Positions 17,893 to 26,643 of a DNA stretch of 64,000 bases are shown in pieces (positions within the stretch are counted from its first letter, which is position 1; each line of letters begins with the position of its first letter). The notes beneath the pieces are model-generated. The model was not told the DNA's origin. It did not search any database and saw only the letters and a program-made list of their open reading frames with translations. The stretch is from CALNYX01 sp942490925 (GTDB lineage: Bacteria > Chlamydiota > Chlamydiia > Chlamydiales > JAAKFR01): the NCBI GenBank assembly GCA_942490925.1, contig CALNYX010000017.1, positions 1,054,001 through 1,118,000 of the forward strand. Direction: 5' to 3'. Made by a program: the position numbers and the translations under genes.

Positions 17893-17935
17893 CTCCTTTT
17901 AAACTTGTAAAATTTTGATTTAGAGAAGAAGGAAT

Positions 17936-18307
17936 ATGCCTACAATCAATCAACTGATCCGCCAGAAGCGTGGGAAAAAGTCGAGACGTAAAAAGTCCCC
18001 GGCCCTCAATCGATGCCCTCAGCGTCGAGGTGTTTGTCTTCAAGTGAAGACAAAAACACCTAAGAAACCGAACTCAGCTCTCCGTAAGGTTGCTTGGGTC
18101 CGTCTTTCTAACGGGCAGGAAATCATTGCATACATCGGTGGTGAAGGTCACAACCTCCAAGAGCACAGCATCGTGCTTGTACGTGGAGGTCGTGTCAAAG
18201 ATCTACCTGGTGTACGTTACCATATCGTACGTGGTGCACTTGACTGCGCCGCTGTAAAAGATCGTAAACAGAGTCGCTCACATTATGGAGCGAAACGTCC
18301 AAAGTAA
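17936..18307 (+). CDS. rpsL: 30S ribosomal protein S12
   Basis: The 123-residue protein has the S12 hallmarks: a PTINQLIRQKR start, the TPKKPNSALRK loop near the decoding centre, and GRVKDLPGVRYH. Both loop Lys residues linked to streptomycin sensitivity are present. It is first in a ribosomal operon with rpsG, fusA and rpsJ, spaced by 17 bases from rpsG. The order matches C. trachomatis as I recall it. Confidence 0.98.
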   Translation: MPTINQLIRQKRGKKSRRKKSPALNRCPQRRGVCLQVKTKTPKKPNSALRKVAWVRLSNGQEIIAYIGGEGHNLQEHSIVLVRGGRVKDLPGVRYHIVRGALDCAAVKDRKQSRSHYGAKRPK

Positions 18308-18324
18308 TATAAAGAAGGGAAACT

Positions 18325-18798
18325 ATGTCGAGAAGAAGACGTGCAGACAAGCGTGAGACGAAACCTGATCCTTTTTATGGGAACAAGACGCTCGCGAAAT
18401 TTATCAATAAGATTATGTTGCATGGGAAAAAGGCAAAAGCACAAAGCCTTGTGTATGGAGCCTTGACCACTTTCGCTAAGAAAGTGAGTATTGACGATCC
18501 TTTAGAAGCTTTTGAAAAAGCTCTAGAAAACGCCAAGCCAACTTTAGAAGTTAAATCTCGCCGAATTGGTGGGGCTACCTATCAAGTTCCTGTGGAAATT
18601 CCTCATGACCGCCGCACATCGCTAGCAATGCGCTGGATTATTGGCAATGCGCGTAATAAGGCTGGTCGCTCAATGGGTGATGGATTAGCAATGGAACTTG
18701 CTGACTGTTTTAATAATCAAGGCGCCACCATCAAGAAGAAAGATGATACGCACCGAATGGCTGAAGCGAACAAAGCGTTTGCTCATTATAAATGGTAA
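18325..18798 (+). CDS. rpsG: 30S ribosomal protein S7
   Basis: The 157-residue protein matches S7 along its length: MSRRRRADKRE start, the KIMLHGKKAKA helix, PTLEVKSRRIGGATYQVP, and RWIIGNARNKAGRSM. S7 nucleates the head of the 30S subunit on 16S rRNA. It has a GAAGGGAAA Shine-Dalgarno and lies between rpsL and fusA in the str operon. Confidence 0.98.
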   Translation: MSRRRRADKRETKPDPFYGNKTLAKFINKIMLHGKKAKAQSLVYGALTTFAKKVSIDDPLEAFEKALENAKPTLEVKSRRIGGATYQVPVEIPHDRRTSLAMRWIIGNARNKAGRSMGDGLAMELADCFNNQGATIKKKDDTHRMAEANKAFAHYKW

Positions 18799-18814
18799 GG
18801 ATTAAAGAGGTAAG

Positions 18815-20902
18815 ATGAGCAGAGCAAAAGAAGACTGTCTTGATAAAGTAAGAAATATCGGCATTATGGCCCACATTGATGCTGGAAAAACGACAACAAC
18901 AGAGCGTATTCTTTACTATGCTGGTCGTACACACCGCATTGGAGAAGTCCATGAAGGGGCTGCAACAATGGACTGGATGGAGCAGGAGCAAGAGCGTGGA
19001 ATCACCATTACTTCTGCTGCAACTACCGTTTACTGGCTCGATTCAAAAATTAACATCATTGATACCCCTGGCCACGTCGACTTCACCATTGAAGTAGAGC
19101 GTTCTTTGCGTGTACTTGATGGCGCAGTAGCCGTTTTTGACTCCGTTTCAGGAGTTGAGCCTCAGTCTGAGACCGTTTGGCGTCAAGCTAACAAGTATGA
19201 AGTGCCACGTATCGCCTTTGTCAACAAGATGGACCGCATGGGAGCCAACTTCTTTGCTGCTGTTGATTCGATGAAAGAGAAGCTTGGAGCGAATGCTATT
19301 CCGACTCAGTGCCCAATTGGAGCTGAAGGTGAATTTGCTGGAATGGTCGACTTGATCACCATGAAAGCCCTTATTTTCCAGGATGAAACGCTCGGTGCTA
19401 AGTGGGATGAAACTGATATTCCAGAAGATCTCAAAGAGAAATGTCAGCAGATGCGTATGGAGCTTCTTGAAGAGCTTGCTACTATTGATGAAGAGAACGA
19501 AGTTTTCATGACAAAAGTCTTGGAAAACCCCGATAGCCTCACTGAAGACGAGATTCATACCGTCATTCGTAAAGGTGTGATTGCAAATAAATTCAACCCT
19601 GTCATGTGTGGTTCGGCTTTCAAAAACAAGGGTGTTCAGCAGCTGCTTGATGCCATTGTACGTTGGATGCCTTCACCTTTAGATCGTGGTTCTGTCAAAG
19701 GGATCAATATCGACACGGGCGAGGCAATGGAAGTCCCCCCTGAAGATGATGCTCCACTTGCTGCGCTAGCCTTTAAGATCATGACAGACCCATATGTTGG
19801 CAGAATCACTTTTGTCCGCGTTTACGCTGGAACATTGAAGAAAGGTTCAACCCTGATCAACACAACAAAAGACAAAAAGGAACGTGTCTCCCGTCTGCTA
19901 CAGATGCATGCAAATGACCGTACAGACTGTGATGCTTTCTATACAGGTGATATTGCTGCTTGTATCGGTTTAAAAAACACGACAACAGGCGATACCCTTT
20001 GTGAAGATGGAAAAGAGCTCCTTCTCGAGAAGATGGAATTCCCTGAGCCTGTTATCGACATGGCTATTGAGCCAAAGTCAAAAGCAGACCGTGAAAAACT
20101 TGCAGCAGCTCTTGGAGCACTTGCTGAAGAAGATCCAACTTTCCGTGTCTCAACAAACGAAGAGACTGGTCAGACGATCATCTCAGGAATGGGAGAGCTT
20201 CATCTCGACATTTTGCGCGATCGAATGATCCGTGAATTTAAAGTTGAAGCGAATGTTGGAAAGCCTCAGGTTTCGTACAAAGAAACCATTACAGCTCCAA
20301 GCAAGACAGAGACAAAATTCGTCAAGCAGAGTGGTGGCCGTGGACAATACGCACACGTCTGTCTTGAAATCGAGCCTAATGAGCCCGGCAAAGGAAATGA
20401 AGTTGTCAGTAAGATTGTTGGTGGTGCGATTCCTCGTGAATACATCCCAGCTGTCATCAAAGGGGTCGAAGAGGGCCTTTCAGGCGGAATCCTTGCTGGT
20501 TACGGATTAGTTGATACTAAAGTCCTGATTGTTTACGGATCTTACCATGAAGTTGACTCGAATGAAATGGCCTTTAAGATTTGCGGTTCGATGGCGATTA
20601 AAGACGCTGCGAGAAAAGCAAAGCCCGTTATTCTAGAGCCGATCATGAAAGTTGACGTTATCTCTCCAGAAGAAAAAATGGGAGATGTAATTGGCGACTT
20701 GAACAAAAGACGCGGCAAGATTCTTGGACAAGAGACCTCAAAGGCAATGGTCAAGATCAACGCAGAAGTTCCCCTTTCTGAAATGTTTGGTTACACAACG
20801 CAGCTCCGTTCAATTAGTTCTGGGCGTGCGACCTCAACAATGGAACCGGCTTACTTCGCACGTGTTCCACAGAAAATCCAAGATGAAATTGTGAAGAAAT
20901 AG
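18815..20902 (+). CDS. fusA: Elongation factor G
   Basis: The 695-residue translational GTPase has G1 AHIDAGKTTTTERI (about 19-32), G2 within RGITITSA, G3 DTPGHVD and G4 NKMD. The EF-G domains II-V follow, including GGRGQYAHV in domain IV. It catalyses translocation on the ribosome. Length is typical. It follows rpsG by 16 bases and precedes rpsJ by 7, so all are one transcript. Confidence 0.98.
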   Translation: MSRAKEDCLDKVRNIGIMAHIDAGKTTTTERILYYAGRTHRIGEVHEGAATMDWMEQEQERGITITSAATTVYWLDSKINIIDTPGHVDFTIEVERSLRVLDGAVAVFDSVSGVEPQSETVWRQANKYEVPRIAFVNKMDRMGANFFAAVDSMKEKLGANAIPTQCPIGAEGEFAGMVDLITMKALIFQDETLGAKWDETDIPEDLKEKCQQMRMELLEELATIDEENEVFMTKVLENPDSLTEDEIHTVIRKGVIANKFNPVMCGSAFKNKGVQQLLDAIVRWMPSPLDRGSVKGINIDTGEAMEVPPEDDAPLAALAFKIMTDPYVGRITFVRVYAGTLKKGSTLINTTKDKKERVSRLLQMHANDRTDCDAFYTGDIAACIGLKNTTTGDTLCEDGKELLLEKMEFPEPVIDMAIEPKSKADREKLAAALGALAEEDPTFRVSTNEETGQTIISGMGELHLDILRDRMIREFKVEANVGKPQVSYKETITAPSKTETKFVKQSGGRGQYAHVCLEIEPNEPGKGNEVVSKIVGGAIPREYIPAVIKGVEEGLSGGILAGYGLVDTKVLIVYGSYHEVDSNEMAFKICGSMAIKDAARKAKPVILEPIMKVDVISPEEKMGDVIGDLNKRRGKILGQETSKAMVKINAEVPLSEMFGYTTQLRSISSGRATSTMEPAYFARVPQKIQDEIVKK

Positions 20903-20909
20903 GAAAAAT

Positions 20910-21230
20910 ATGGCAAAGCAACAAAAACAAAAAATTCGCATCCGCTTGAAAGGTTTTGATCAAAGACAGATCGACCGTTCAACGGGAGACATCGTTGAGA
21001 CAGCAAAGCGAACAGGCGCCCGCGTAGTGGGACCTATTCCTCTGCCGACAAAAAGAGAGATTTACACCGTGTTGCGCTCGCCACACGTTGACCGTAAATC
21101 TCGTGAGCAATTTGAAATCCGCACACACAAACGCTTGATTGATATCTTAGACCCGACTGGAAAAACGATTGATGCTCTTAAAACGCTCTCTCTCCCAGCT
21201 GGTGTAGATATTAAAATCAAAGCGGCCTAA
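20910..21230 (+). CDS. rpsJ: 30S ribosomal protein S10 (NusE)
   Basis: The 106-residue protein carries S10 motifs: IRIRLKGFDQRQID, VVGPIPLPTKREIYTVLRSPHVD, and SREQFEIRTHKRLIDI. It serves in the 30S head and in antitermination complexes with NusB. As in chlamydiae, it sits after fusA rather than at the head of the S10 operon. Its stop codon overlaps the start of the next gene (TAATG). Confidence 0.98.
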   Translation: MAKQQKQKIRIRLKGFDQRQIDRSTGDIVETAKRTGARVVGPIPLPTKREIYTVLRSPHVDRKSREQFEIRTHKRLIDILDPTGKTIDALKTLSLPAGVDIKIKAA

Positions 21231-22261
21231 TGACAAAACACAACTGCTCGTTTGTTTCGATTACCAAGCGTCAATGCTTAACGGGGGAAGAGTCTGAAAA
21301 AGAGACTTTTCACCTCGAGCTTGACCTTTCAAATTGCGGCATCAACTATGCAGTGGGTGATTGTGTTGCCATCTATCCCAAGAACGATCCACACCTCGTC
21401 CAACAAATCCTAGATAACTTTCCTGACGATCCAGACACCATTGTCAAAGAAGAGATCACCTTTCGCGACTTCCTGCTCAACGAAGCCAACCTCATCAGAG
21501 CTCCTCGTAAGCTCATGGAAGCAGCCGGCAAGAAAGGTGAATACCTCACAGATCTGCTCCCTTGCCCACTTAGTGCTAAAGAATTTTGTTCCTACCTAGC
21601 TCCAATTATTCCCCGCTTCTACTCCATCGCCTCTTCAATGAGCGAAGTGGGCAAAAGCGCCCACCTCACAGTCACTATCAACAAAAACCCTCCAGGCTTC
21701 CCTAATCTCTTCGGTACCTGCTCTCACTACCTCTGCCACAGAGCTCCCCTAAACGAGCCCGTTATCAAACTCTACCATCACCCCTCTCGCACCTTCGGTT
21801 TGCCACAGGAAGCCAAAGAGAAGCCCATTATCATGGTTGGTCCAGGAACAGGCATTGCTCCTTTTAGAGGCTTTATGCAGGAGCGTCAATTGCAAGGAGC
21901 AAGCGCTAAAAACTGGCTCTTTTTTGGTGAACAGCGAGAAAAATCAGATTTCTACTACAAAGAGGATTGGGATCAATTTCAACAAAAAGGCTTACTACAG
22001 CTAGATACTGCCTTTTCACGTGATTCGACCCAGAAGATCTACGTCCAGCACAAGATGCTTGAAAAAGGCGCAGAGCTCTGGAAGTGGCTTCAGGAGGGCG
22101 CATATCTCTTTGTCTGCGGTGATGCTTCAAAGATGGCAAAAGACGTCGAAGCAGCCCTCCAAAAGATCATAGAGACAGAGGGTAAAATGAGCACTGATGA
22201 TGCCAAAGGTTATCTCAAGACCCTCAAGAAAGAGAAGCGTTACCTACGCGACGTTTATTGA
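21230..22261 (+). CDS. Sulfite-reductase-type flavoprotein (FAD/NADPH domains only, CysJ-like)
   Basis: The 343-residue protein has the FNR-like fold of CysJ/cytochrome P450 reductase. RFYSIASS (about 125-132) binds FAD, and GPGTGIAPFRGFMQER and the VCGDASKMAKDV region bind NADPH. The C-terminal KRYLRDVY has the terminal aromatic residue. The N-terminal flavodoxin domain of full CysJ is missing, so electrons must go to a separate partner. A shortened cysJ-like gene directly after rpsJ is the arrangement I recall for C. trachomatis (CT435). It begins on the last base of the rpsJ stop and ends 7 bases inside the convergent LuxR gene. Confidence 0.88.
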   Translation: MTKHNCSFVSITKRQCLTGEESEKETFHLELDLSNCGINYAVGDCVAIYPKNDPHLVQQILDNFPDDPDTIVKEEITFRDFLLNEANLIRAPRKLMEAAGKKGEYLTDLLPCPLSAKEFCSYLAPIIPRFYSIASSMSEVGKSAHLTVTINKNPPGFPNLFGTCSHYLCHRAPLNEPVIKLYHHPSRTFGLPQEAKEKPIIMVGPGTGIAPFRGFMQERQLQGASAKNWLFFGEQREKSDFYYKEDWDQFQQKGLLQLDTAFSRDSTQKIYVQHKMLEKGAELWKWLQEGAYLFVCGDASKMAKDVEAALQKIIETEGKMSTDDAKGYLKTLKKEKRYLRDVY

Positions 22262-23028
22262 AGATATCCAAAAGCATTGAGTTCTTGAGCCTTAAAAATC
22301 AACTCACTCTTTGAGGTACAGAAGAGCTTTTCTTTGATATTTACAATGTAGTTTTCAACTGTTCTATTAGAGAGCTTCATTTCATTTGCAATATATCCTG
22401 ATGTAAAACCATGTTTCATGTAGCTTAAAAGACGTCTTTCTTGTCGAGTTAATTCAAGTGGGAGTAAATCCATTTTTTTTAATAAAAGCAGACGCTCCAT
22501 CTCCAAATTAGTTTCCTTACGACTCCCTTGCTTAACCAAGGGAAAACTGACCTGATTCTCAGTTGCTTGCTCAAAAAGTTTTTGATTCTCTTTTTTAAAG
22601 AGCTTTAGAAAATGTTCGATCATAGGAAGTTCGTTTAGCACTCTTTTTTCGCAACTTGGATGTTTTGTTGCAAACCCAAACGCCTCGATTCCTGTTTCTG
22701 TCCTTGAGCTGAAATTCAAACAGAAATTTATTCCAAACTTATTCCATGCAATATCTAGTTTTTTCATCAAAGAGAGACCTGCTCCCTCATGAAAGAGCTC
22801 AGAAAAGTGCTCGAGAAGATCGATGTTTTCAAAGCAGTACTCACTCCAAGGAATATGCGTTCCAAAATATGTATAAAATCCCAAGTCCTCAATTCGGTAG
22901 TACCAGAAGTGCTGGATCCCTAAAAATTGCTCCATCGGTCGCAGAAATCGTTTCATACGACTAAATTCGACAGAAGAAACAATCCTATTAAACATCTCCT
23001 GAAATTCCATGACTACAGAGTATATCAT
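22255..23028 (-). CDS. LuxR-type (GerE) helix-turn-helix transcriptional regulator
   Basis: The 257-residue protein ends in a LuxR-type HTH (about 192-250: LTRQERRLLSYMKHG, then IANEMKLSNRTVENYIVNIKEKL). The N-terminal two thirds lack receiver-domain residues and match no sensor fold I recognise. Start 23028 has an AAGGG-like site 9 bases upstream and overlaps a palindrome; ATG 23010 is the alternative and leaves the palindrome upstream. It is divergent from the cyclodipeptide synthase gene. Such orphan regulators are unusual in Chlamydiales, and the layout suggests local control of the neighbour plus itself. Confidence 0.85.
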   Translation of the reverse strand: MIYSVVMEFQEMFNRIVSSVEFSRMKRFLRPMEQFLGIQHFWYYRIEDLGFYTYFGTHIPWSEYCFENIDLLEHFSELFHEGAGLSLMKKLDIAWNKFGINFCLNFSSRTETGIEAFGFATKHPSCEKRVLNELPMIEHFLKLFKKENQKLFEQATENQVSFPLVKQGSRKETNLEMERLLLLKKMDLLPLELTRQERRLLSYMKHGFTSGYIANEMKLSNRTVENYIVNIKEKLFCTSKSELIFKAQELNAFGYLQ

Positions 23029-23033
23029 ACTCT
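23017..23033. promoter_or_regulatory. Palindrome (operator candidate) at the LuxR gene start
   Basis: AGAGTAT and ATACTCT flank ATC, a perfect 7-base dyad overlapping the longer start of the LuxR-type gene. The same GAGTAT/ATACTC half-site forms the palindrome 24 bases away at 23057-23070. Paired dyads between divergent genes suggest binding of the LuxR-type protein. Confidence 0.5.
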
Positions 23034-23056
23034 ATTTCCCTTCTTCAATAAGACTT

Positions 23057-23070
23057 ATACTCTTGAGTAT
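23057..23070. promoter_or_regulatory. Palindrome (operator candidate) at the cyclodipeptide synthase start
   Basis: ATACTC and GAGTAT flank TT, a perfect 6-base dyad whose right end touches the ATG at 23069. It reuses the half-site of the dyad at 23017-23033, in the opposite arrangement. Binding here could block transcription or initiation of the downstream gene. Confidence 0.5.
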
Positions 23071-23749
23071 GAATAAATATCAGTTTAGAAAAAACTACTT
23101 CTTTTCAGGAAAAATTGTTTTTAAAACACAAGAGACTGCATGGATTAATACAACCCAGCCAGTTTTAGTTCCTATCAGTATTCATTCCTCCTTTCATCAA
23201 GGCATCATTGGTCCAGTAAAAATGAATGCTTACCTCAGTCTTCTTAAAGAAAATATTCAAGGACCTATCACCCTGCTGATGACAGAAAAAGCTCACTGGA
23301 AAGTCAATAGTCTAAATTTTGAAACAGAAACACAAGCCTTAGAGCAGATGCTAAAAGATGCACGAGCCTTGGAAGCTCAATTTGCCCACTGCTTTGCCGA
23401 CTGCCAAGTGAAATACTGGCATGAATACATCAATCAAGACCCTTACTACCCAGCTTTTCACAAGCAAGTTATCGACCTCTATCAAAATGACAGCACCTTT
23501 CATAACCTAATTCTTCAAGATACAGATTTAGCTTATAGCCCTCAATTTGGAGAAAAAAAACTCTATAAAGAAAGGGCCATTGAAGACCTTCTAGAGCAAT
23601 GTTCAGCGCTTCTCGTACTTAAACAGAAAGGATACCGATTTCAGTTCTACCCAGGAAAACAATATCAATCAGTCAATTACCTGAATAACCTCAACCCTTC
23701 CCTAACTTTTATCTATGTTTTCTTAGCCACTGAAAAGAAGCAATTCTAG
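23069..23749 (+). CDS. Probable tRNA-dependent cyclodipeptide synthase (XYP type)
   Basis: I start at the internal ATG 23069 (226 residues), since the family core begins just after it. The pattern fits cyclodipeptide synthases: VLVPISIHSSFHQG near the N-terminus with Ser37 where AlbC has its catalytic Ser37. A helical Rossmann-like body follows, then AIEDLLEQ with Glu176 and FQFYPG with Tyr194-Pro195. In AlbC numbering these correspond to Ser37, Glu182 and Tyr202; the Tyr-Pro pair marks the XYP subfamily. Such enzymes take two aminoacyl-tRNAs and form a cyclic dipeptide. No tailoring oxidase is adjacent. It abuts convergent ispF and is divergent from a LuxR-type regulator. The assignment rests on motifs by eye. 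Confidence 0.62.
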   Translation: MNKYQFRKNYFFSGKIVFKTQETAWINTTQPVLVPISIHSSFHQGIIGPVKMNAYLSLLKENIQGPITLLMTEKAHWKVNSLNFETETQALEQMLKDARALEAQFAHCFADCQVKYWHEYINQDPYYPAFHKQVIDLYQNDSTFHNLILQDTDLAYSPQFGEKKLYKERAIEDLLEQCSALLVLKQKGYRFQFYPGKQYQSVNYLNNLNPSLTFIYVFLATEKKQF

Positions 23750-24229
23750 CTACTCGGCGGTTGTGATAACACAGAAAGCCTGAGCTCCCTTGCCACAACC
23801 AAATTCAGTCAATTGTTCACCAGTGGTCGCCGTAATCCCCACTTGCGAAACATCAAGACCCATGACACGCGCCGTGTTTTCACGCATCTCAACAATCCGC
23901 TTTAAAAACTTAGGAGTAAGCGCTTCAATTGTCACAGCCACATGCGTAATTTCTTGGTTACCAAGTGTTTTTAAAGCTTCTTGTAAGTAAATTGAACTAT
24001 CAGTAATCCCTTCTTTTTCAAGCAATTCATCAGCACGTTTACCTAAAATCAGCTCCCCTGTCAGTGAGGAGATTGCATTACAAATGGCGTGAAAGACAAT
24101 ATCCCCATCAGAATTGGCTTTAAAGCCTGGGGTATCTTCAAAGATTAAACCTGCAATCACGCAAGGTTTAGTAAACTCTTCACCTAAAAATCGATGACTA
24201 TCCTGACCGATTCCAGTTCGCATTTTCAT
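23750..24229 (-). CDS. ispF: 2-C-methyl-D-erythritol 2,4-cyclodiphosphate synthase
   Basis: The 159-residue enzyme has the IspF motifs GIGQDSHRF (metal-binding Asp/His near the N-terminus), SDGDIVFHAICNAI, and the C-terminal ATTGEQLTEFGCGKGAQAFCV. It makes the cyclic diphosphate in the non-mevalonate isoprenoid pathway. Another step, ispD, starts at the right end of the window. It overlaps the upstream transporter by four bases and ends next to the convergent cyclodipeptide synthase gene. Confidence 0.97.
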   Translation of the reverse strand: MKMRTGIGQDSHRFLGEEFTKPCVIAGLIFEDTPGFKANSDGDIVFHAICNAISSLTGELILGKRADELLEKEGITDSSIYLQEALKTLGNQEITHVAVTIEALTPKFLKRIVEMRENTARVMGLDVSQVGITATTGEQLTEFGCGKGAQAFCVITTAE

Positions 24230-26472
24230 GAGAAAAAGATCCTTCCGTAATTGACTTTATCAGCAGATAAGACAAGAGCAATGCTACCACACGCTTTTGT
24301 CTTCTCATAGAGCTCTTCTAAATATGCACTATACTCTTCAAACTCGTCCTGCTTAGGACTGCGTAGCCCTAAAAATGTCAGATCAGCCCGGCTTGCCTGC
24401 TCTTCAAGATGAACGAAAATATCTTTTTGAGTTGAAGTTATTAAATCTAGGTCCAAGTTACGCATGCGCAGCTGCTTTTTATATTTTTCCCATTCACGTA
24501 GCATCAGAGCATGCTCATCAGCATCTTTAACAACTACTCTCACCGTAATACTCGCATTTTGTAAGACATCACTCGATTGAAAAATATGTGAAAGCGCAAG
24601 CGAGAGCTTAAAATTGTTCACAAGCTTCCCTTCCCACCAGAGATGAATCACCTTATGTCGTTTTTCCTTACCAGGCTCCATAAAAGAGGTATTGATTTCA
24701 GAATCAAACTTTAGAAAAATCACATTTTTCTGTTGCCTATGAGCTTTGTAGATAAACTCAACCGTCTCTTGACTCCTAAATAATGACTGATCAAATAGTA
24801 GAACGATTGTATTCGGCGTCAGTGGACCAAGTCCATAGTTAAACGTGACATGGTTTAGGCTTTTTGCGAAATTCTCGTCATAGCTGACGTGCGAAAAAGC
24901 AGGGACCTGCGCATTTTCTAAATACTCTTTAAGAGAGCTCACCATACCGAGCTCTTTCTTGGTACAGACCCGCTCTTCAGGGAGACAAAGCGTATAAGTC
25001 AAAAAACCCTTGTTTTGACAAAGCGCATTAGTAAAAGCAATTAGATCCCTTTTTCCAGACATCTCTGTATTCATAAAGGCCAAGATATTTGGCCGCCAAT
25101 TCTTTGTATTATCACTTGCCGCATCTAACTTTTTAGTGGCCACATTTACCAAAAACGAAAAGAGACTGTAACGAATATCAGACCAATTTCCTTTCAGCTG
25201 ACGCATCGAAACCCACACGCATATCGCAATAACCGCCGCTAATACAATAAAAGTCGCTCCAGAATTGACCATAAACATAGTCATGAAACAGCCAATACTC
25301 CCGATTAGCGAGAGAATCCATGGCACCTGAAAAGAGGGGCGCCAACTCGGGTTCTGCAAAAATGACTCGAAAAATGCCACAAAATTCAAAAGCCCATAAG
25401 TCACTAAGCAGACCATTGTTAAAATTGGAATCAAGTGATTGATATCCGTTAAAACCGTCAGAGCTACAGCTAATAGAAAGATGGCAAAGGTTGCAATGTG
25501 GGGTTGATTGGCTTTGCCAAATCCTTTGCCCAAAAAGCGAGGCAGAATGCGATCATTTGCAACAGCTTGCAAAATACGTGGCGCACCTAAAACGCCCCCC
25601 AATGCGCAGGATAGCATTCCAGCCCAGATACCAAAGAGAATCAAGTAGCCATACTTGGAGAGGTGATAGATAATGGAGGGATGGCCAGCGAGTATTCCTG
25701 GGTCAACCGTGCGTGAAAGAAAGATTGCAAAATTGAGATAGAGAACATAGGCGACTAAAATGGCTCCCAGTGTGCCAAGAGGAATTGAGCGAGAAGGCTT
25801 CCTTAAATCCCCTGACATTGAGAGACCTGCTTCAATCCCTGTGGCAGCAGGAAAGAACATCGCAAAAGCCATCCAAAAAGAGAGCGTGGGAATAGTTTCA
25901 AGCGGCATCATTGAGTAGGGAATATGCGATGTACTTCCCGTAAAAATCGTACCAAGCGTGACTGCTAGTGCACAGAAAACAAAAATCTGTGTTTTTAGAG
26001 CTAAAGTTGTTGAAAGGTAGGAAATAAAGGTCAGTAGAAAGAGCGTCCCCACCTCAAGATAGGAGATTGGAACAACATTCACAAATTCATGGAGCATCAG
26101 GGAAAATCCCGAGACACAAAGAGCCAGAGAGGTCGTCTGAGAGATACAGAGAAGAATGCCAATCGAGCTCCCAAATTCCAAGCCCAGTGACCTAGAGATG
26201 ATGTAATAAGAGCCACCAGCTCCAATTTTCATATTCGTGGCAATAGCTGTCAGCGAGAGACCTGTAATCAGCAGGAGCAGAGACGAGAGACTGATAATAA
26301 TGATCATTTCAAAGAGGCCGACTTGGCCTAAGATCCACCCCAACCTCAAAAAGAAGACGACTCCGACCATTTGGATGATATTGGGTAGGAAGACCCCCAT
26401 GAGGGTTCCAAACTTAAAGTCTTTCGACTTAGCCTTAGGTTGAGGCTCGGCAATTGCCTGACTATTTCTCAC
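24226..26472 (-). CDS. Cation-chloride cotransporter-like permease (SLC12/APC superfamily)
   Basis: The 748-residue protein has about 12 membrane segments in residues 22-430 and a long cytosolic C-terminal domain (about 440-748). FGTLMGVFLPNIIQMVGVV followed by FLRLGWILGQVG is the SLC12 signature at the first membrane segment, with GAGGSYYIISRSLGLEFG after it. SLC12 proteins move Na+/K+ with Cl-; some relatives carry amino acids, so substrate is uncertain. The C-terminal domain resembles the SLC12 regulatory domain with its nucleotide-like fold. It precedes ispF with a four-base overlap. Confidence 0.82.
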   Translation of the reverse strand: MRNSQAIAEPQPKAKSKDFKFGTLMGVFLPNIIQMVGVVFFLRLGWILGQVGLFEMIIIISLSSLLLLITGLSLTAIATNMKIGAGGSYYIISRSLGLEFGSSIGILLCISQTTSLALCVSGFSLMLHEFVNVVPISYLEVGTLFLLTFISYLSTTLALKTQIFVFCALAVTLGTIFTGSTSHIPYSMMPLETIPTLSFWMAFAMFFPAATGIEAGLSMSGDLRKPSRSIPLGTLGAILVAYVLYLNFAIFLSRTVDPGILAGHPSIIYHLSKYGYLILFGIWAGMLSCALGGVLGAPRILQAVANDRILPRFLGKGFGKANQPHIATFAIFLLAVALTVLTDINHLIPILTMVCLVTYGLLNFVAFFESFLQNPSWRPSFQVPWILSLIGSIGCFMTMFMVNSGATFIVLAAVIAICVWVSMRQLKGNWSDIRYSLFSFLVNVATKKLDAASDNTKNWRPNILAFMNTEMSGKRDLIAFTNALCQNKGFLTYTLCLPEERVCTKKELGMVSSLKEYLENAQVPAFSHVSYDENFAKSLNHVTFNYGLGPLTPNTIVLLFDQSLFRSQETVEFIYKAHRQQKNVIFLKFDSEINTSFMEPGKEKRHKVIHLWWEGKLVNNFKLSLALSHIFQSSDVLQNASITVRVVVKDADEHALMLREWEKYKKQLRMRNLDLDLITSTQKDIFVHLEEQASRADLTFLGLRSPKQDEFEEYSAYLEELYEKTKACGSIALVLSADKVNYGRIFFS

Positions 26473-26643
26473 ATGACTCCAAACAGTTTTGTATGGAGTT
26501 TATGGCATATCCCTTTTTTAAGGCGCTACATATTTCAATCAAGCCTTCTAAGCATTTAATAATCAGTTTTTTATTTACATAAAAAATCGATTTATTTTAC
26601 ACTTTTTTGTAAAAAACATTTATTTACTGCGGAGATATCTAAA

